The translations under genes and the position numbers were made by a program. This document shows positions 37,528-48,247 of a DNA stretch of 64,000 nucleotides, piece after piece. Below the pieces are notes generated by a model that worked only from the letters and a program-made list of their open reading frames with translations, made no database searches and was not told the origin of the DNA. The stretch's first letter is position 1. Every line of letters starts with the position of its first letter. The stretch is from Bradyrhizobium glycinis (GTDB taxonomy: Bacteria > Pseudomonadota > Alphaproteobacteria > Rhizobiales > Xanthobacteraceae), in the NCBI RefSeq assembly GCF_016031655.1, contig NZ_JACCHQ010000034.1, positions 17,920-81,919 of the forward strand. Direction: 5' to 3'.

Positions 37528-37970
37528 ATGATCACCTTGGGACCACTGCTTGTTTTCCGCGTCATAGGGTTCTTCGCCTGGGTGCTCTTCACGCTTGCGG
37601 CCTTCGCGTTGCCCGTCTTCGCCCGCGTAACAATTGGCCTTGGGCCTTCCACACGGGAGCCGGCGCTCTGGGCGGCATCGCTGTCGCCCTCATGGCTGGC
37701 TGGCCGCAAGCTTCGGCATCGGCCAGCTCGCGCTCGCCCTCTCGAGATGGACTTGGCTCCGGCTCACAGTCATCATCTTCTACGTCGCACCCGCCACCGG
37801 CGCCAGTTACAGCGCTACGCACGGAATTGCCAGACGGCGATGTCTTCACCCAGGTCGCAGACGGTTTTCGCGGTCGTCGGAGCCGTTGCCGTCAGCATCG
37901 CAGCTTTCATCCGCTTCACTGGAATGGCCGCAGACGGACCAGCAAGACAGCGCTTGGCTCGGGGCTGACA
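37528..37970 (+). pseudogene. Small membrane protein, several frameshifts
   Basis: ATG 37528 opens a hydrophobic protein (MITLGPLLVFRVIGFFAWVL). The next helices appear in other frames: HTGAGALGGIAVALMAGW, LTVIIFYVAPATGASYSATH and TVFAVVGAVAVSIAAFIRFT. A four-helix membrane protein of about 150 residues can be rebuilt, but it is broken at least twice. Function unknown; the neighbourhood suggests an ICE gene. Confidence 0.55.
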
Positions 37971-38346
37971 TGTGTATGGGGCGGCGGCCCCGTATGACCA
38001 GTCACGACGGTAACTTGAGGACGCTTGCATTGAAACTATCGTTCAAGAGCGAAGTGAAATTGCTGACATTTACTCCTATTCTCATGAGACCATGGAAGGA
38101 GCTTGGAAAATCCTTAGGGAAGGTCTTGCGTGCAACTGTGTCGGCACTGACGCATCCGGGGCCGGAAGGGACTCGAGAGGCGTGTGGGGCTCGCACCGGT
38201 TGGCACTCATTCTTTGCAAGCAAGCTGAGCTCTTTCCTAGGTGTTTCACCATCATTACCCACGACGTCGGCGTCATGTTTGGCGCGGACGTCGATGCTTA
38301 CGAGCAGGCCTGGATGGCTCGAGAAGTCGTCTCAAGCCGGCCAAGA
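37971..38346. other. Gene-free spacer
   Basis: No recognised gene. A plus-strand frame at 38092-38358 is open but its product has no features I can name and it runs into the convergent outer membrane protein gene. Confidence 0.35.
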
Positions 38347-40050
38347 TCAAGTCTTTGAGTCGAACTTGTAAGAGGCCTGAAAGAATGTACCCCAGCGCTC
38401 CACGCTGTACTTCGCAAATGAGCGCGGCTCACCTACGCAGCCGCTGCTGCTGCACAAAGAGTCGCTGTCCTTTTTGGTCCACATGGCCCAATAGCGGCCC
38501 CCGACGCCGACGCTGATGTTCTCGGTGAGGAAGTAGGACAACACGCCTTCGATCTGGACTCCGCCGCCACCATTGCCGTGTTGCTCGTCAAAGATGGTCT
38601 TTGGGCGCAGGAGGTGATACTCACGCCCCTTGAAATCGGTCCAGGGCAGGTAAGCGATATCAGCGTTAAAGCGCCAGCGCTCGGTCAGCATAGCTTCGGC
38701 GCTCAGGCCGATCCGGGGCGCATTCCATTGCGTATTCTCGCTGCCAACGATCCTGTTGTCACCCGGATTCAGACATTGATTGCCCGGATTAGCGAACTCA
38801 ACGCAACCGGTCGAATCCGAGCTCTGGCCGTAATAGGTCCAGCCTAGAAATCCACCGGCCTTGTAGTTCGTGCCGCGCAGGAAATCGTATCCGACATCGG
38901 CAGTGTAATATGTAAACTTTCCGTTTGACTCATCTGAAAGAGTGTTCTGGTAGGACAGTCCCTTGTCGGGCGACCAGTCTTCATCATTCGACTTCCCTTT
39001 GTTGAAGCCTCCGATACCCAGATTGCTCTTCAGGAACACTCCCCAGGGACTGTCAACACGGCCGAATAACTCCCCGGAAAGTCCGTCCAGTCCATGATAG
39101 GTGAGCCTCGACATCAGCAAGCCGGGATCTTGGTCTTCGTCCGCTGCGCTGTGATCCCACTGGAATTTCCCCCGGCTGAGCCAGAGCCGCGAGGCGCCTT
39201 CGAATGACCAGCCGGGCGCGTAGGGGATGGGCCGCGCGCTGGCTGGCGCCTTCATGTACAGTGGCGCATTAGACCACTCTGCGGCCTTTGGGTCGGCGTC
39301 GAAATGGTAGTTGAGGCCAATCTTTCCGATGTGGTAGTTGCTGGACAGGCTGGTTGTGTTCGCTGGCAGAATTGCAAGCGGTGGCAGTTGTACTGTGGGA
39401 GCCGTTGCCACACTCGGACCGCCAAAATGCAGATAGTCATACTCGACGTTCACCGACCATGCAGGTGTAATCGCTTGCTCGATGCCCAGCCCGATGACGC
39501 TACCGAGACGACCATAGTCGAAATGGGTTTTCTCCTGAGACAGGTACGGGTATTCATAGTTGTTGACGACATCGCCCCTATTGTTTTGCCAGGCTACGCC
39601 TCCCTTGAGATATGCCAGCGTGTGGCCGAGTGCGCCAAAAGCGTAGCCAATGCGGCCAGTCCCGGTGGCGAAGAGGTTGGGACCTGCGTTGCAGTTTGCG
39701 CTCACAACCAGGCCCGAATGAGCGAGGCAGGTATTGGTGCCCTCGGAAATAACACCGCTGGCATCCAGTTCGACGCCAAACACCCAGCTGCTGCTCTGCC
39801 AATTGTAGCCGATCTGGCCACCCGCAAGAAATGCCGGGCTTTCCACGGTACCGCCATAAATCGAGGAACCGTAGGGATTGCTGAAGGTGGTTTGGCCGTA
39901 CCCACCTCCGACGTGTCCGCCGATATAGCCACCCGACCAGTTCCATACGACCAGCGGCAGCTTCGGTTCTGGCTCAAGGCGCGCGTTGGCCGCACCGCTG
40001 GCCATGACTGCAATCATCGTGGCACCCAACAGAATAACTCTCGACTTCAT
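38347..40050 (-). CDS. Outer membrane beta-barrel protein (Opacity/OMP25-type N-half, second barrel-like half)
   Basis: 567 residues from ATG 40050; the longer open frame up to 40473 is not believed, because a clear signal peptide (MKSRVILLGATMIAVMASGA, cut after ANA) starts here. Residues about 30-255 match rhizobial porin-family OMPs (WSGGYIGGHVGGGYG, VEYDYLHFG). Residues about 275-567 form a second set of alternating strands ending in Phe-rich YKFDSKT, recalling omptin-size barrels (about 300 residues). Whether this makes one or two barrels is open. Upstream lie a NifA-type site and an imperfect sigma-54 site. Confidence 0.8.
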   Translation of the reverse strand: MKSRVILLGATMIAVMASGAANARLEPEPKLPLVVWNWSGGYIGGHVGGGYGQTTFSNPYGSSIYGGTVESPAFLAGGQIGYNWQSSSWVFGVELDASGVISEGTNTCLAHSGLVVSANCNAGPNLFATGTGRIGYAFGALGHTLAYLKGGVAWQNNRGDVVNNYEYPYLSQEKTHFDYGRLGSVIGLGIEQAITPAWSVNVEYDYLHFGGPSVATAPTVQLPPLAILPANTTSLSSNYHIGKIGLNYHFDADPKAAEWSNAPLYMKAPASARPIPYAPGWSFEGASRLWLSRGKFQWDHSAADEDQDPGLLMSRLTYHGLDGLSGELFGRVDSPWGVFLKSNLGIGGFNKGKSNDEDWSPDKGLSYQNTLSDESNGKFTYYTADVGYDFLRGTNYKAGGFLGWTYYGQSSDSTGCVEFANPGNQCLNPGDNRIVGSENTQWNAPRIGLSAEAMLTERWRFNADIAYLPWTDFKGREYHLLRPKTIFDEQHGNGGGGVQIEGVLSYFLTENISVGVGGRYWAMWTKKDSDSLCSSSGCVGEPRSFAKYSVERWGTFFQASYKFDSKT

Positions 40051-40130
40051 CAAAGGCCTGCACTTTCCCGGTCCACAGCGTGTTCTTAAGATATCGCCAA
40101 CGGTGAATCTTCGCGACAGAACTGACACTC

Positions 40131-40147
40131 GCGACAACGCGTGCCAG
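40131..40147 (-). promoter_or_regulatory. Imperfect sigma-54-like site upstream of the outer membrane protein gene
   Basis: On the minus strand CTGGCACG (40147-40140) is a perfect -24 element, followed by CGTTGTCGC. The GC of the -12 element is 11 rather than 10 bases from the GG, which usually weakens or destroys activity. It points at the gene starting at 40050. Confidence 0.3.
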
Positions 40148-40272
40148 ATCCGCTCCGAAAACACCGCACTACGATCGGTGATGATGCCCGAATGAGGCAA
40201 TGTATGTGCCAAACTGAATTCGTATATTTTGCAGGAGCTTCGTCGATCTGTTGCGTCATCTTGCTGACAAAC

Positions 40273-40288
40273 TGTCTCAAGTCTGACA
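40273..40288. promoter_or_regulatory. NifA-type site TGT-N10-ACA upstream of the outer membrane protein gene
   Basis: TGT at 40273-40275 and ACA at 40286-40288 with exactly 10 bases between. It lies about 130 bp upstream of the imperfect sigma-54 site just described. On its own this short pattern arises by chance fairly often. Confidence 0.35.
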
Positions 40289-40384
40289 ATCGGACTTTCC
40301 GACAGTCTTTCAATTTGCGAGCGGCATTGTCGACATTTCTCAGAACTACGAGTGTCAGGCTGAAATGTGAGAAGACGTCGCTGC

Positions 40385-41090
40385 CCATGGTCGACGATCA
40401 CTCGCGCTATGCCCTTTGCCTGAAGGCATGTGCCAATGAGCAGCGCCCCAACGTGCAGAAGCATCTGACCCATACCTTCAGCTGCTATGGCCTGCCGGAC
40501 GCCTTTTACATCGACAATGGCTCACCATGGGGCGATACGTCAGGCGCCCGCTGGACTGCGCTGAAGGTCTGGCTACTCAAGCTCGGCATCCACGTGGTGC
40601 ACGCCAGGCCATGTCATCCGCAGGGCCGCGGCAAGAACGAACGCTTCCATCGCAGCCTGAACGCGGAAGTGTTTGCCCTGCGCTCGTTCCGCACTTTGCC
40701 GGAAGTCCAACGTGCCCTGGACAGCTGGCGCACGCTCTACAATCTGGAGCGGCCTCACGAGGGGCTTGGCAGGGCCGTCCCAGCCGATCGCTACCGGCCG
40801 GGCTCGCGGGCCATGCCGGGCCGCATTCCGAAGGTCGAATACGACGTCCGTGAGATCGTTCGCACCGTCTCCTCGACCCGCAGCTACATCTCCTTCAAGG
40901 GACAGATGTGGAAAGTCCCACAAGCCTTCTGCTGCGAGCGCCTTGCAATCAGACCGCTCGACCGCGACGGCAACTACGGAATCTTCTTCGCCAGCTGGCA
41001 GGTCGCATCAATCGACTTGACCGATGGCTAACCTGTCAGCGATGTGTCGGAACAGGTGTCAGCCATGTCCCGGTCTAAACATTAGTCCGG
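40385..41090 (+). pseudogene. IS481-family transposase, 5'-truncated, with right end of the element
   Basis: The frame shows the rve integrase core: MVDDHSRYALCLKA, YIDNGSPWG, HPQGRGKNERFHRSLNAEV and NLERPHEGLG, ending IDLTDG at 41031. The first part (HTH and first Asp) is missing. After the stop, TGTCAGCGATGTGTCGGAAC and AGGTGTCAGCCATGTCC look like the IS481 terminal repeat. The left break falls about 330 bp upstream of the outer membrane protein gene. Confidence 0.8.
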
Positions 41091-41191
41091 GCGGGGCATT
41101 ACCTTGCGCAGGAGCCGGCGGCGATCTTGCGGCGGCGTCTCACCGACATGCGAGCTTCGCAGGATGGACGCACTGATTGCCTCAAGGAGCT

Positions 41192-42517
41192 TCAGTCGCA
41201 AGCAACCGAGGGCGCGTCGTCGTGCTTGAGGTGTCGCTTTCGGACATTGTAACTCACCAGCCAGATCACGCCGACTGCGATCGGCACGAAGGCTGCGGTC
41301 AGGAACGAGGGCTCTACTCGCAGTCCGACGTCATGCGCGCCCTTGGCAAGATAGCTAAACAAGCTGACCACATAATATCCTATCGCCCCGACCGATAATC
41401 CTTCGACCGTGCACTGCAGCCGAAGTTGCTGTCTCGCGCGCTCGTTGATAGCCTGCAACAGGTCACGATGTTGTCGTTCGATTTCGACGTCGACACGGGT
41501 TCGCAACAGATCGGCGGCACGCGCGAGCTTGACTGACAGAGCCGCCTGACGATCCTCTACGGTCGCGCAGGTTCGCATTGCGGGCGCCATGCGGCGCGCC
41601 AGAAACGACGACCAGGTTGGATAACCCGAGACATCGTTGCCTTCGATGATGGATAGTCGCGATTGGACCAGCTCGTTGTAGGCCCTGCTGGCGCCGAAGC
41701 GAAACAGGCTGCCGGTCGCGCCTTTTTCGAAGGAGGCGGCCAGCGCCGTCAGCTCGGCAAGCAGATGGTTGTTGAACTGCAGCCCCTCACCGCTTTGCAT
41801 TTTTTCGAGCGCCTCAACAAGACGGCGGTCGATGCGATCAACGGAAGGTGCAAGCTCAAGGGCCGCCGACAGGCCAAGCAACGCCAGTGGACGGTAGGTC
41901 TCGATCTCCAGGAGCCGTTGCACCAGCGCTCCGAGATCGTGCGGCGTCAATCCGAGGTCGCAGACGAGGATTTTCGTAAAGCCTTTTTCGTCTACGCGGA
42001 AGTCTGAGGCGGCAACGCCTGCGCCGCTCTTTGTGGCAACCATGGCTAGGCTGTTCTTGTCAAAAACCTGTTCGGCGCGCCTGGTCGGCGAGGCGTCCTG
42101 CTCCACTTCTAGCCTGATCGCGACCAGCAACTGTCCGGTCTGACGCAACGCGTGGATCAGCGATCGGACGGTACCATCAACTTTGTCAAAGCGGTCTGCG
42201 GCAGAACCATTTGTGTTACTCCAGATCCAGGTGAATGTTGTGAATTCCGAATGCTGCTCCCAGCGTAGCGTAGCGGACCCGATGACAATCTGATGAAGTT
42301 TCGCCGATTGCTCAGGTGGCGGAAGATTGCGCTCGAGGCAAAAATCGATAAAACGGCAGCGATCGCTTGTGGCCGCCTCACCCTGCGCAAGAAAAGCCAA
42401 GTGGATCACGCTGAATGGCGAAACAAGGCGCGTGAAAGGGCGTGCGTGCACTTCGCCGAGCACGGCGTCGCGTTGCGGATGTAGCGTGAAGGTTCGCAGA
42501 TCCAATTCATCGACCAT
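41192..42517 (-). CDS. DUF3422 membrane protein
   Basis: 441 residues, intact. The N-terminus HPQRDAVLGEVHARPF is the DUF3422 signature, and two transmembrane helices lie near the C-terminus (VGAIGYYVVSLFSYL and FVPIAVGVIWLVSYN). The family is widespread in alphaproteobacteria; function unknown. It is an island of intact sequence between an IS481 relic and a gene-free stretch. Confidence 0.85.
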   Translation of the reverse strand: MVDELDLRTFTLHPQRDAVLGEVHARPFTRLVSPFSVIHLAFLAQGEAATSDRCRFIDFCLERNLPPPEQSAKLHQIVIGSATLRWEQHSEFTTFTWIWSNTNGSAADRFDKVDGTVRSLIHALRQTGQLLVAIRLEVEQDASPTRRAEQVFDKNSLAMVATKSGAGVAASDFRVDEKGFTKILVCDLGLTPHDLGALVQRLLEIETYRPLALLGLSAALELAPSVDRIDRRLVEALEKMQSGEGLQFNNHLLAELTALAASFEKGATGSLFRFGASRAYNELVQSRLSIIEGNDVSGYPTWSSFLARRMAPAMRTCATVEDRQAALSVKLARAADLLRTRVDVEIERQHRDLLQAINERARQQLRLQCTVEGLSVGAIGYYVVSLFSYLAKGAHDVGLRVEPSFLTAAFVPIAVGVIWLVSYNVRKRHLKHDDAPSVACD

Positions 42518-43827
42518 GGATTGAAGCCCCTTTTCAGGGTGGGCAAGCAGCCGTCAGCCGCGCGAGGCCGTGGCAAGCAGGAGCGTCTTCCGCTCCCCCA
42601 GCGTGGTGCAGACAGGCGACCTCCGCTGCGGCAACCACATTGTCGATTGACAGATCGAGGCCCAAACACGACTCCCCATCTTGCTGCCGCCGCCCATGAC
42701 GCGGAGAGGCGGTGCAGGATTCGGGCCAGCACTGTAGAAGGGGCACGCTCGCGTCCTTTGGCGCAATGTGGCTTTCGAAGACAGTTGGAGGCGGGTTTCA
42801 GACATGAAACGCGCCTGTATCAGGCCACAGAAAATTGCCTGCTTCGCACGGTGATCGCCCGCCAGGCTGCTACATTATCTGAGACGCCATGCTCTGGACG
42901 GATTTGTCTATACAGAGGCCGGCGACTGACCGCGCCCGGACCAGCCGGGCAAGGCTTGCCCGATTGGCTGATAACGTCACGTCGCGTGAGGTTGGCGTGA
43001 TCACGCAGCCGGAACGCACGCCGTCATCGTCGTTTGAGATGACATTCAGGGCAGTGCAAGCACCGCGGCTCGACCGCAGTGGGGCACATACGTGGCGAAT
43101 GTCGTGAGCGATCGGCCGAATAGCGGCGGATCACAAGTACGGCCGACTCGACTTGGCGGGCGTATTGCTCGAGTGCGGTCGCGGAGGTTTTGATCCGTCG
43201 TAGCCGCGCGGCCGAGATCCGGTTTCCGTTGAATTCGCTCGCCGGTCTTTGTGCAGGACACGAGGATCGCCACGTTCTCGGGCGCAATCGGCGCGAACTC
43301 GCGGACTGCGCGCCAGCCTCCAATGGCTTCTAGGTGCAGTTGGAGACATCGGGCGCCATTCAGGTGCAACCCTGCGCGTGGGTGACCATCAGCCCGAAAG
43401 TTGGCATGCCCAGCGGGCTCGGTGTTTAGGATGAAGCGCTGCGGCGTGGCAACGAGATCAAACGTTGCGCGGGCAAGCCTGCCGACATCGAGAAGCTCCT
43501 GGCCCTCAACATCCCTCGCGAGTTCATGCCGATGATATGGCTGCAGCCCTTGAGCAAAGCCGGAAGGCGACGAAGCTTGCAGTCAGGAGGCGACTGCGTG
43601 CGACCGGCGTGTCAGCATTCAGACGCACGAGTTTCTCGGCGTGCGGTAAGCAACCCAGAGCGCGTTAAAGCGTTCTGCGGCTTTCACCTTAGAGACGATC
43701 ATGAATTGCGTCCTCTAAGACTGAACTCAATAGGGAAAGCGGCATTCATCGCAGGCTTCTTTGCCGTTGTTCGCCATTGCCAAGCGCGCCTGATTTCAAC
43801 TCTTCACATTCTAAGCGAATCCTCTCA
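42518..43827. other. Gene-free, decayed stretch
   Basis: About 1.3 kb in which no frame gives a recognisable product. Minus-strand frames at 43024-43369 carry protein-like pieces (AIGGWRAVREFAPIAPENVA, and LVSCTKTGERI) in changing frames, which suggests an old pseudogene I cannot name. Confidence 0.4.
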
Positions 43828-44395
43828 ATGACCAATTTCACATCCGAAAACACGCTCGTTCTATTTTCTGGCGGACAGGAATTCCGTCGCCTGCCTCGCT
43901 TGGGCGCTGTCGGGCGTTGCCCGGGTTGAGACCGTCGGCTTTGCCTACGGCCAACGCCAAGTGATCGAGCTGACTTGCTGCGATCGGTTGCTGAACGGAC
44001 TGAAGAAGCTGCGCGTAGACTGGGCGAGCAAGCTCGGCGACAACCATACGCTTGAGATCCCCACACTGGGGGCGATATCAAAGACCGCACTGACCCGCGA
44101 GGTGGCGATCGAGATAGGCGCGGACGCGATGCCTAACACGTTCGTGCCAGGCCGCAATCTGATCTTTTTGACCTTTGCCGCGGCGCTCGCCTATCCGCGC
44201 GGGATTTCTCATATCGGGCTGTATGCGCGAGAAAGATCATTCCTGCGCCCCCGATTGCCGGGACGTGACCATCCGCGCGGAACGGTGCGCTCAACCATGG
44301 CATGTTGAGGGACTGTCAGTACACACGCCGCTGATGTGGCTGGACAAGGCGGTGATTTGGCGGCTTGTCTCCGAGCTCGGCGAGAGCCGGGCTCA
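43828..44395 (+). pseudogene. queC: QueC (7-cyano-7-deazaguanine synthase), frameshifted and truncated
   Basis: ATG 43828 opens MTNFTSENTLVLFSGGQ, the PP-loop of QueC. The frame breaks near 43880 and resumes with SVACLAWALSG, VETVGFAYGQRQVIEL and ADAMPNTFVPGRNLIFLTFA. A second break near 44215 leads to CMREKDHSCAPDCRD, carrying Cys residues of the zinc site, and HTPLMWLDKA. The end is lost at the junction with the yhcG gene. QueC makes preQ0; homologues of queC are often found on symbiosis islands. Confidence 0.85.
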
Positions 44396-45727
44396 ATTTT
44401 CACCACGGGCGTTTCGGTCGCCGAGCTCCTTCAGAAAGATTGTTCCGACATCCACGGCCCGCTGCGCACTTTCCGGATCGACGTCAACGCCGTGCGCTGC
44501 CTCGTTCATGACGCGGATCGAATCGAGAAACTGTTGCGTGCTGGCCGGCGCGAGCCCACGGCGCTGGAGCTCTCGCAGCATGATGCCAAGACCGGTCGGC
44601 CGGGATGGCGGAAAGCCGTTTGCGGTAGCGAAATCGCGCAGCGCGCGCTCAATCTCGATCCGCAGCTTGACGATGGACATGAGCGGAAACTCGCGGGCGA
44701 ATTCCTCGACGGTTGGCAAATCTTGCTGAAGCTGAGGCGGCAGGGCTGGCGAGAGTTGATAGTGGGCGACACCCATCGGTTTGCAGGTATCGCGCAAAGC
44801 ATACTCGACGATGACCTCGTTCCGGCCTTTGCAGAGAATTATGCCGATCGTCGGCTGGTCATCCTTGTGCCGAAGCTGGTCATCGACCGCTGAGAGGTAG
44901 AAGTTCATCTTTCCCGCGAATTCGGGCTTGAAGTCCTCGATCTTCAGCTCGATCACCACGAAGCAGCGTAGCCGCAAGTGATAAAAGAGAAGGTCGAGAT
45001 AGTAGTCCTGGCCGCCGACCTCGAGATGGTATTGGCTGCCGACGAAGGCGAAGCCCTTACCGAGTTCGAGGATGAGCGATCGAAGGTGCTCGATCAGCCC
45101 GCGTTCGAGATCCCGCTCCAGCATTTCAGGGCCGAGTGAGAGAAAGTCAAAAGTGTAGGGGTCCTTAAGGATCTGTTGGGCAAGCTCAGACTAGTCCGCG
45201 GGCAAGGTCCGCGAGAAGTTTGTGAGCGCGCTGCCTTGACGGGCGAACAGGTTGCTGTCGATCTGATGGACGAGGACATTTCGACTCCATCCGTGTTCGA
45301 TTGCCTGGCGCGCGTACCAGGCGCGTTGCTCAGGTGCCTTGAGGGCGTCGAGCAGTCGGACGTTATGGCCCCAAGGCAATAGTGCAACAACCTGTTGCAC
45401 AAACTCGCTGTCCGGCCAGGCCTCCGCGAAGGCACGCATGTACTTGAGGTTTCGGGCGGACAGGCCGGTCATCTCGGGGAAAGCACGGCCAAGGTCATCG
45501 GCAAGGCGATCGATGACCTTGGCGCCCCAACCTTCTTTCTCCTGCCGGATGAGAATGTCCCGACCGTCCAGTACAGCAAGATCAATTCGCGATTGACCGA
45601 AAGGCCGGCGCGATGTCTGGCGTCGGCGATCTTCGTCTTGAGGTCGCCAACGAACTTTGTGCGTCGATCTCGGTCGCCGTCTCGCGCCTTTTCGCAGTGG
45701 CGTGGGCTTGGAGGGTCGCTTTGTCAT
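44393..45727 (-). pseudogene. YhcG-type PD-(D/E)XK nuclease (DUF1016), one nonsense codon and one frameshift
   Basis: The C-terminal DUF1016 nuclease (GGQDYYLDLLFYHLRLRCFV, VIELKIEDFKPEFAGKM) and the N-terminal part (GWGAKVIDRLADDL, LSARNLKYMRAF, GHNVRLLDAL) lie in the same frame, split only by a TAG at 45191-45193 where relatives read LP..QSELAQQ. A second lesion near 45563 shifts the first 55 codons (FVGDLKTKIADARHRAGLSV, LILLYWTVG). The start ATG overlaps the integrase stop (ATGA). Such nucleases are thought to act on foreign or recombining DNA. Confidence 0.8.
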
Positions 45728-46813
45728 GCCGCCGCCTTCAAGCGCTTCTTGGCAAGCATCGCGCGCACGAACGTATCCCACTTCGCCATGCCGGCACGCT
45801 TCTCAGGCATGTAGTGCCAGCGGTCGTAGTTCTTGGAGCTGACGTCTTGCAGCGCATGATTTTGCAGACGGTCTCGGATCTCTTTCGAGACGCCGGCCTT
45901 GCCGGCCAGAGTCTTGAATGTTCGCCGGAGGTCCCGATTTGTCGCATATGGGATCGTGAGGCTGAAGATTCTTGGTCTTTGACCAGTCGATGATCCGCTC
46001 CTTGGCATCCCACTGATCAACGTGGAAGCGCGCGATTTCCTCGACGCGCTGGCCGGTCAGCATGAGGATTTGAACGGCGCGCAGGTACGAGGGCGTGACG
46101 GGGGTGTCCGGGCATTCCAGCCAGCGGTAGAGCTGCACGAACTCGTCCTCGCTCAGCCAGCGCGTCCCTTGGACCTTGGGCTCGGTGGGGATGCCGGTCG
46201 CCGGATTGTAAGGGATGCGGAAGCGGCGAGGAGAGGTGTTCCGAGAGTCGTTGTCCGACTTCATGCCCCAGCTATAGGCCGCATGGATGTAGCACCGGAC
46301 ATGGTCCGCCATTGACCGTGCGCCTCGCTCAAAGATTGGCCGGATCAACTCCACGATTTCCTCTGACTCGATCTCGCGGGCGAGACGGTTGCGGCCGAGT
46401 GTGTCCGCGATCTTGTTCAGGCCCTTCTCCGTCTCTTTCCAGGAAGGTTTGTCGGCGGCTTTGAGCGACGCGATATAGCCCTCGAACAGATCGGCGACTG
46501 TGCCTGGGCGCGTGTCGGTAGCGATCTTGATGCTCCGGCCCTTCTGGATCACGTCAGCATAATCGCGCTTGAAGATTTCTCGCGCCTGCGCGAGCGACAT
46601 TGAGGGGTAGGCACCAAGCTTCTTCTTGGTGCGCTTACCGTCTCGCCACTGCTGCGCCATCCAGTCGGCCGTGACGCGCTTCGGCATGGGTTTGAGGACC
46701 AGGACGAGACGACCAGTGCCGCGCCCTTCGCCGTCCGCGAGGTTCTCTTGCTTCTGGCCCATTTCGACGCGCTTCAGCGCGTGTCGGATCGCGGTGTCGG
46801 TCAGGCTTGGCAT
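45724..46813 (-). pseudogene. Tyrosine recombinase (P4-type integrase), internal deletion and frameshift
   Basis: ATG 46813 is preceded by AGGAGG. The N-terminal arm-binding domain and core (LTGQRVEEIARFHVDQW with the first catalytic Arg) are intact. After DWSKTKNLQPH the frame is lost; the other frame resumes with IPYATNRDLRRTFKTLAG, RLQNHALQDVSSKNYDRWHY, which holds the second Arg, His and Tyr. About 50 residues between are missing. The element that this integrase served can no longer move by it. Confidence 0.8.
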
Positions 46814-47009
46814 GGTGTTCCTCCTGGTCCCGCAACTGGGATCGGTCGAGGAGAAACGGGGATCGTTAGCTGGGATCGGAAAGCCGCTTTCAACCCCTCT
46901 AACCGCCCCCAATTTGCCATAACCGCCCCCTGTACGCAATGCGCAAAAAGCAGCTATTTCCTTGATGATTCAGCGGTATTGAGCGTAATCGAAGGTGATC
47001 TCAGAGGGG

Positions 47010-48041
47010 ATAGTGGGGTGGTTATCGCCAATCCGTTGCAGGTAAAGGCGATCGCCCAAGCTCACGTCAAGACCGATAAGATCGATGCCGGCACGCTCGC
47101 CAGTCTGCAGGCGGCCGGGTACCTTCCGCAGATCTGGACGCCTGACGCGGAGACCGAACGCAGACGCAGACTGGTCGCGCGGCGCTATCAGGTCGTGCGG
47201 CATCGCACGCGTCTCAAGAACGAGGTGCATTCGATCCTGCACGCGCACCTAGTCCCGAAGTGCCCGCATGCCGATCTTTTCACCGCGCGCGGCCGGGCAT
47301 GGTTGGCCGCTCAACAGTTGCCGGACGGTGAGCGAGCGGCCATTAATCGGCACGTCCGTGAGCTTGACCGGCTGGCGGAAGACTTGGCCGTGCTCGACCG
47401 CGAGATCGCGCGGGACGCAATTGAGGATTCCCGCGGTTAACAGATTGATGACGATGACCAGCGTGAACCTGGCGGTCGCCGCCGGCATCATGGCAGCTAT
47501 CGGCGACATCAGCCGATTCAACAGCCCGCAGAAGCTGGTGAGCTATTTCGGGCTGAGCCTGCGGGTGCGGCAGTCCGGGCTGGGAGCCGCCCACCACGTC
47601 CGCATCAGCAAGATCGGCCGCAGTCATGTGCGCGCGATGCTGGTCGAGGCGGCCTGGGCCGCGGCGAAGGCGCCCGGTCCACTGCATGCGTTTTTCGTAC
47701 GAATCCGCACCCGGCGCGGCCATCAGATCGCCGCTGTGGCGGTGGCTCGGAAGCTCACGGTGCTCTGCTGGCATTTGCTGACGAAGGGCGAGGATTACCC
47801 GTGGGCGCGCCCGGCGCTGGTCGCCAACAAGACCCGCGCGATGCAACTTCAAGCCGGGCATCCGCAACAAAAAGGGAGCCGGCGTGGACCAGCCTATGCC
47901 TACAACATCAAGGCGCTGCGCGAGCGCGAGATGTTGATTGCCGCTCAGGCTGAGCAAAGCTACGAACGATTTGTGTCGCAATGGAAACCGCGGCGGCCAA
48001 AAACCGGCGCGCGGGCGCCTCAGCTCGGCAAGACAAAATAG
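47010..48041 (+). pseudogene. IS110-family transposase, 5'-truncated and frameshifted
   Basis: Begins abruptly in VVIANPLQVKAIAQAHVKTD-KIDA, i.e. without the first DEDD residues, and shifts frame near 47432 before continuing with NLAVAAGIMAAIGDISRF, SYFGLSLRVRQSGLG and HVRISKIGRSHVRAMLVEAA, the transposase IS116/IS110/IS902 domain. The stop is at 48041. Not functional as read. Confidence 0.85.
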
Positions 48042-48247
48042 GCGGTCCGGTGATGCTTGCAGCCGACGCATCACGCTTCGCCACGAGGTCGCCCGCGCCC
48101 CACAACCATAATCGCGGCTGACGGCAAGTTCTAGCCACGAACGCAGTCCTGTTCCACGCCAGCGTGCCGCCGTGCTCGGGCCGGTCAAGGCCAAGCCTTG
48201 CCGTGGCCGCAAATGCGGCCAGCTTTGACCGCCCCTGCGCGCGGCGG

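Noticed and set aside
40051..40473. N-terminal extension of the outer membrane protein
   Set aside because: A clean signal peptide begins at 40050; the extension overlaps the IS481 fragment and looks non-coding.
42765..42790. TCGAAAGC on the minus strand
   Set aside because: The flanking GTCAGCTT half is absent and there is no gene to control.
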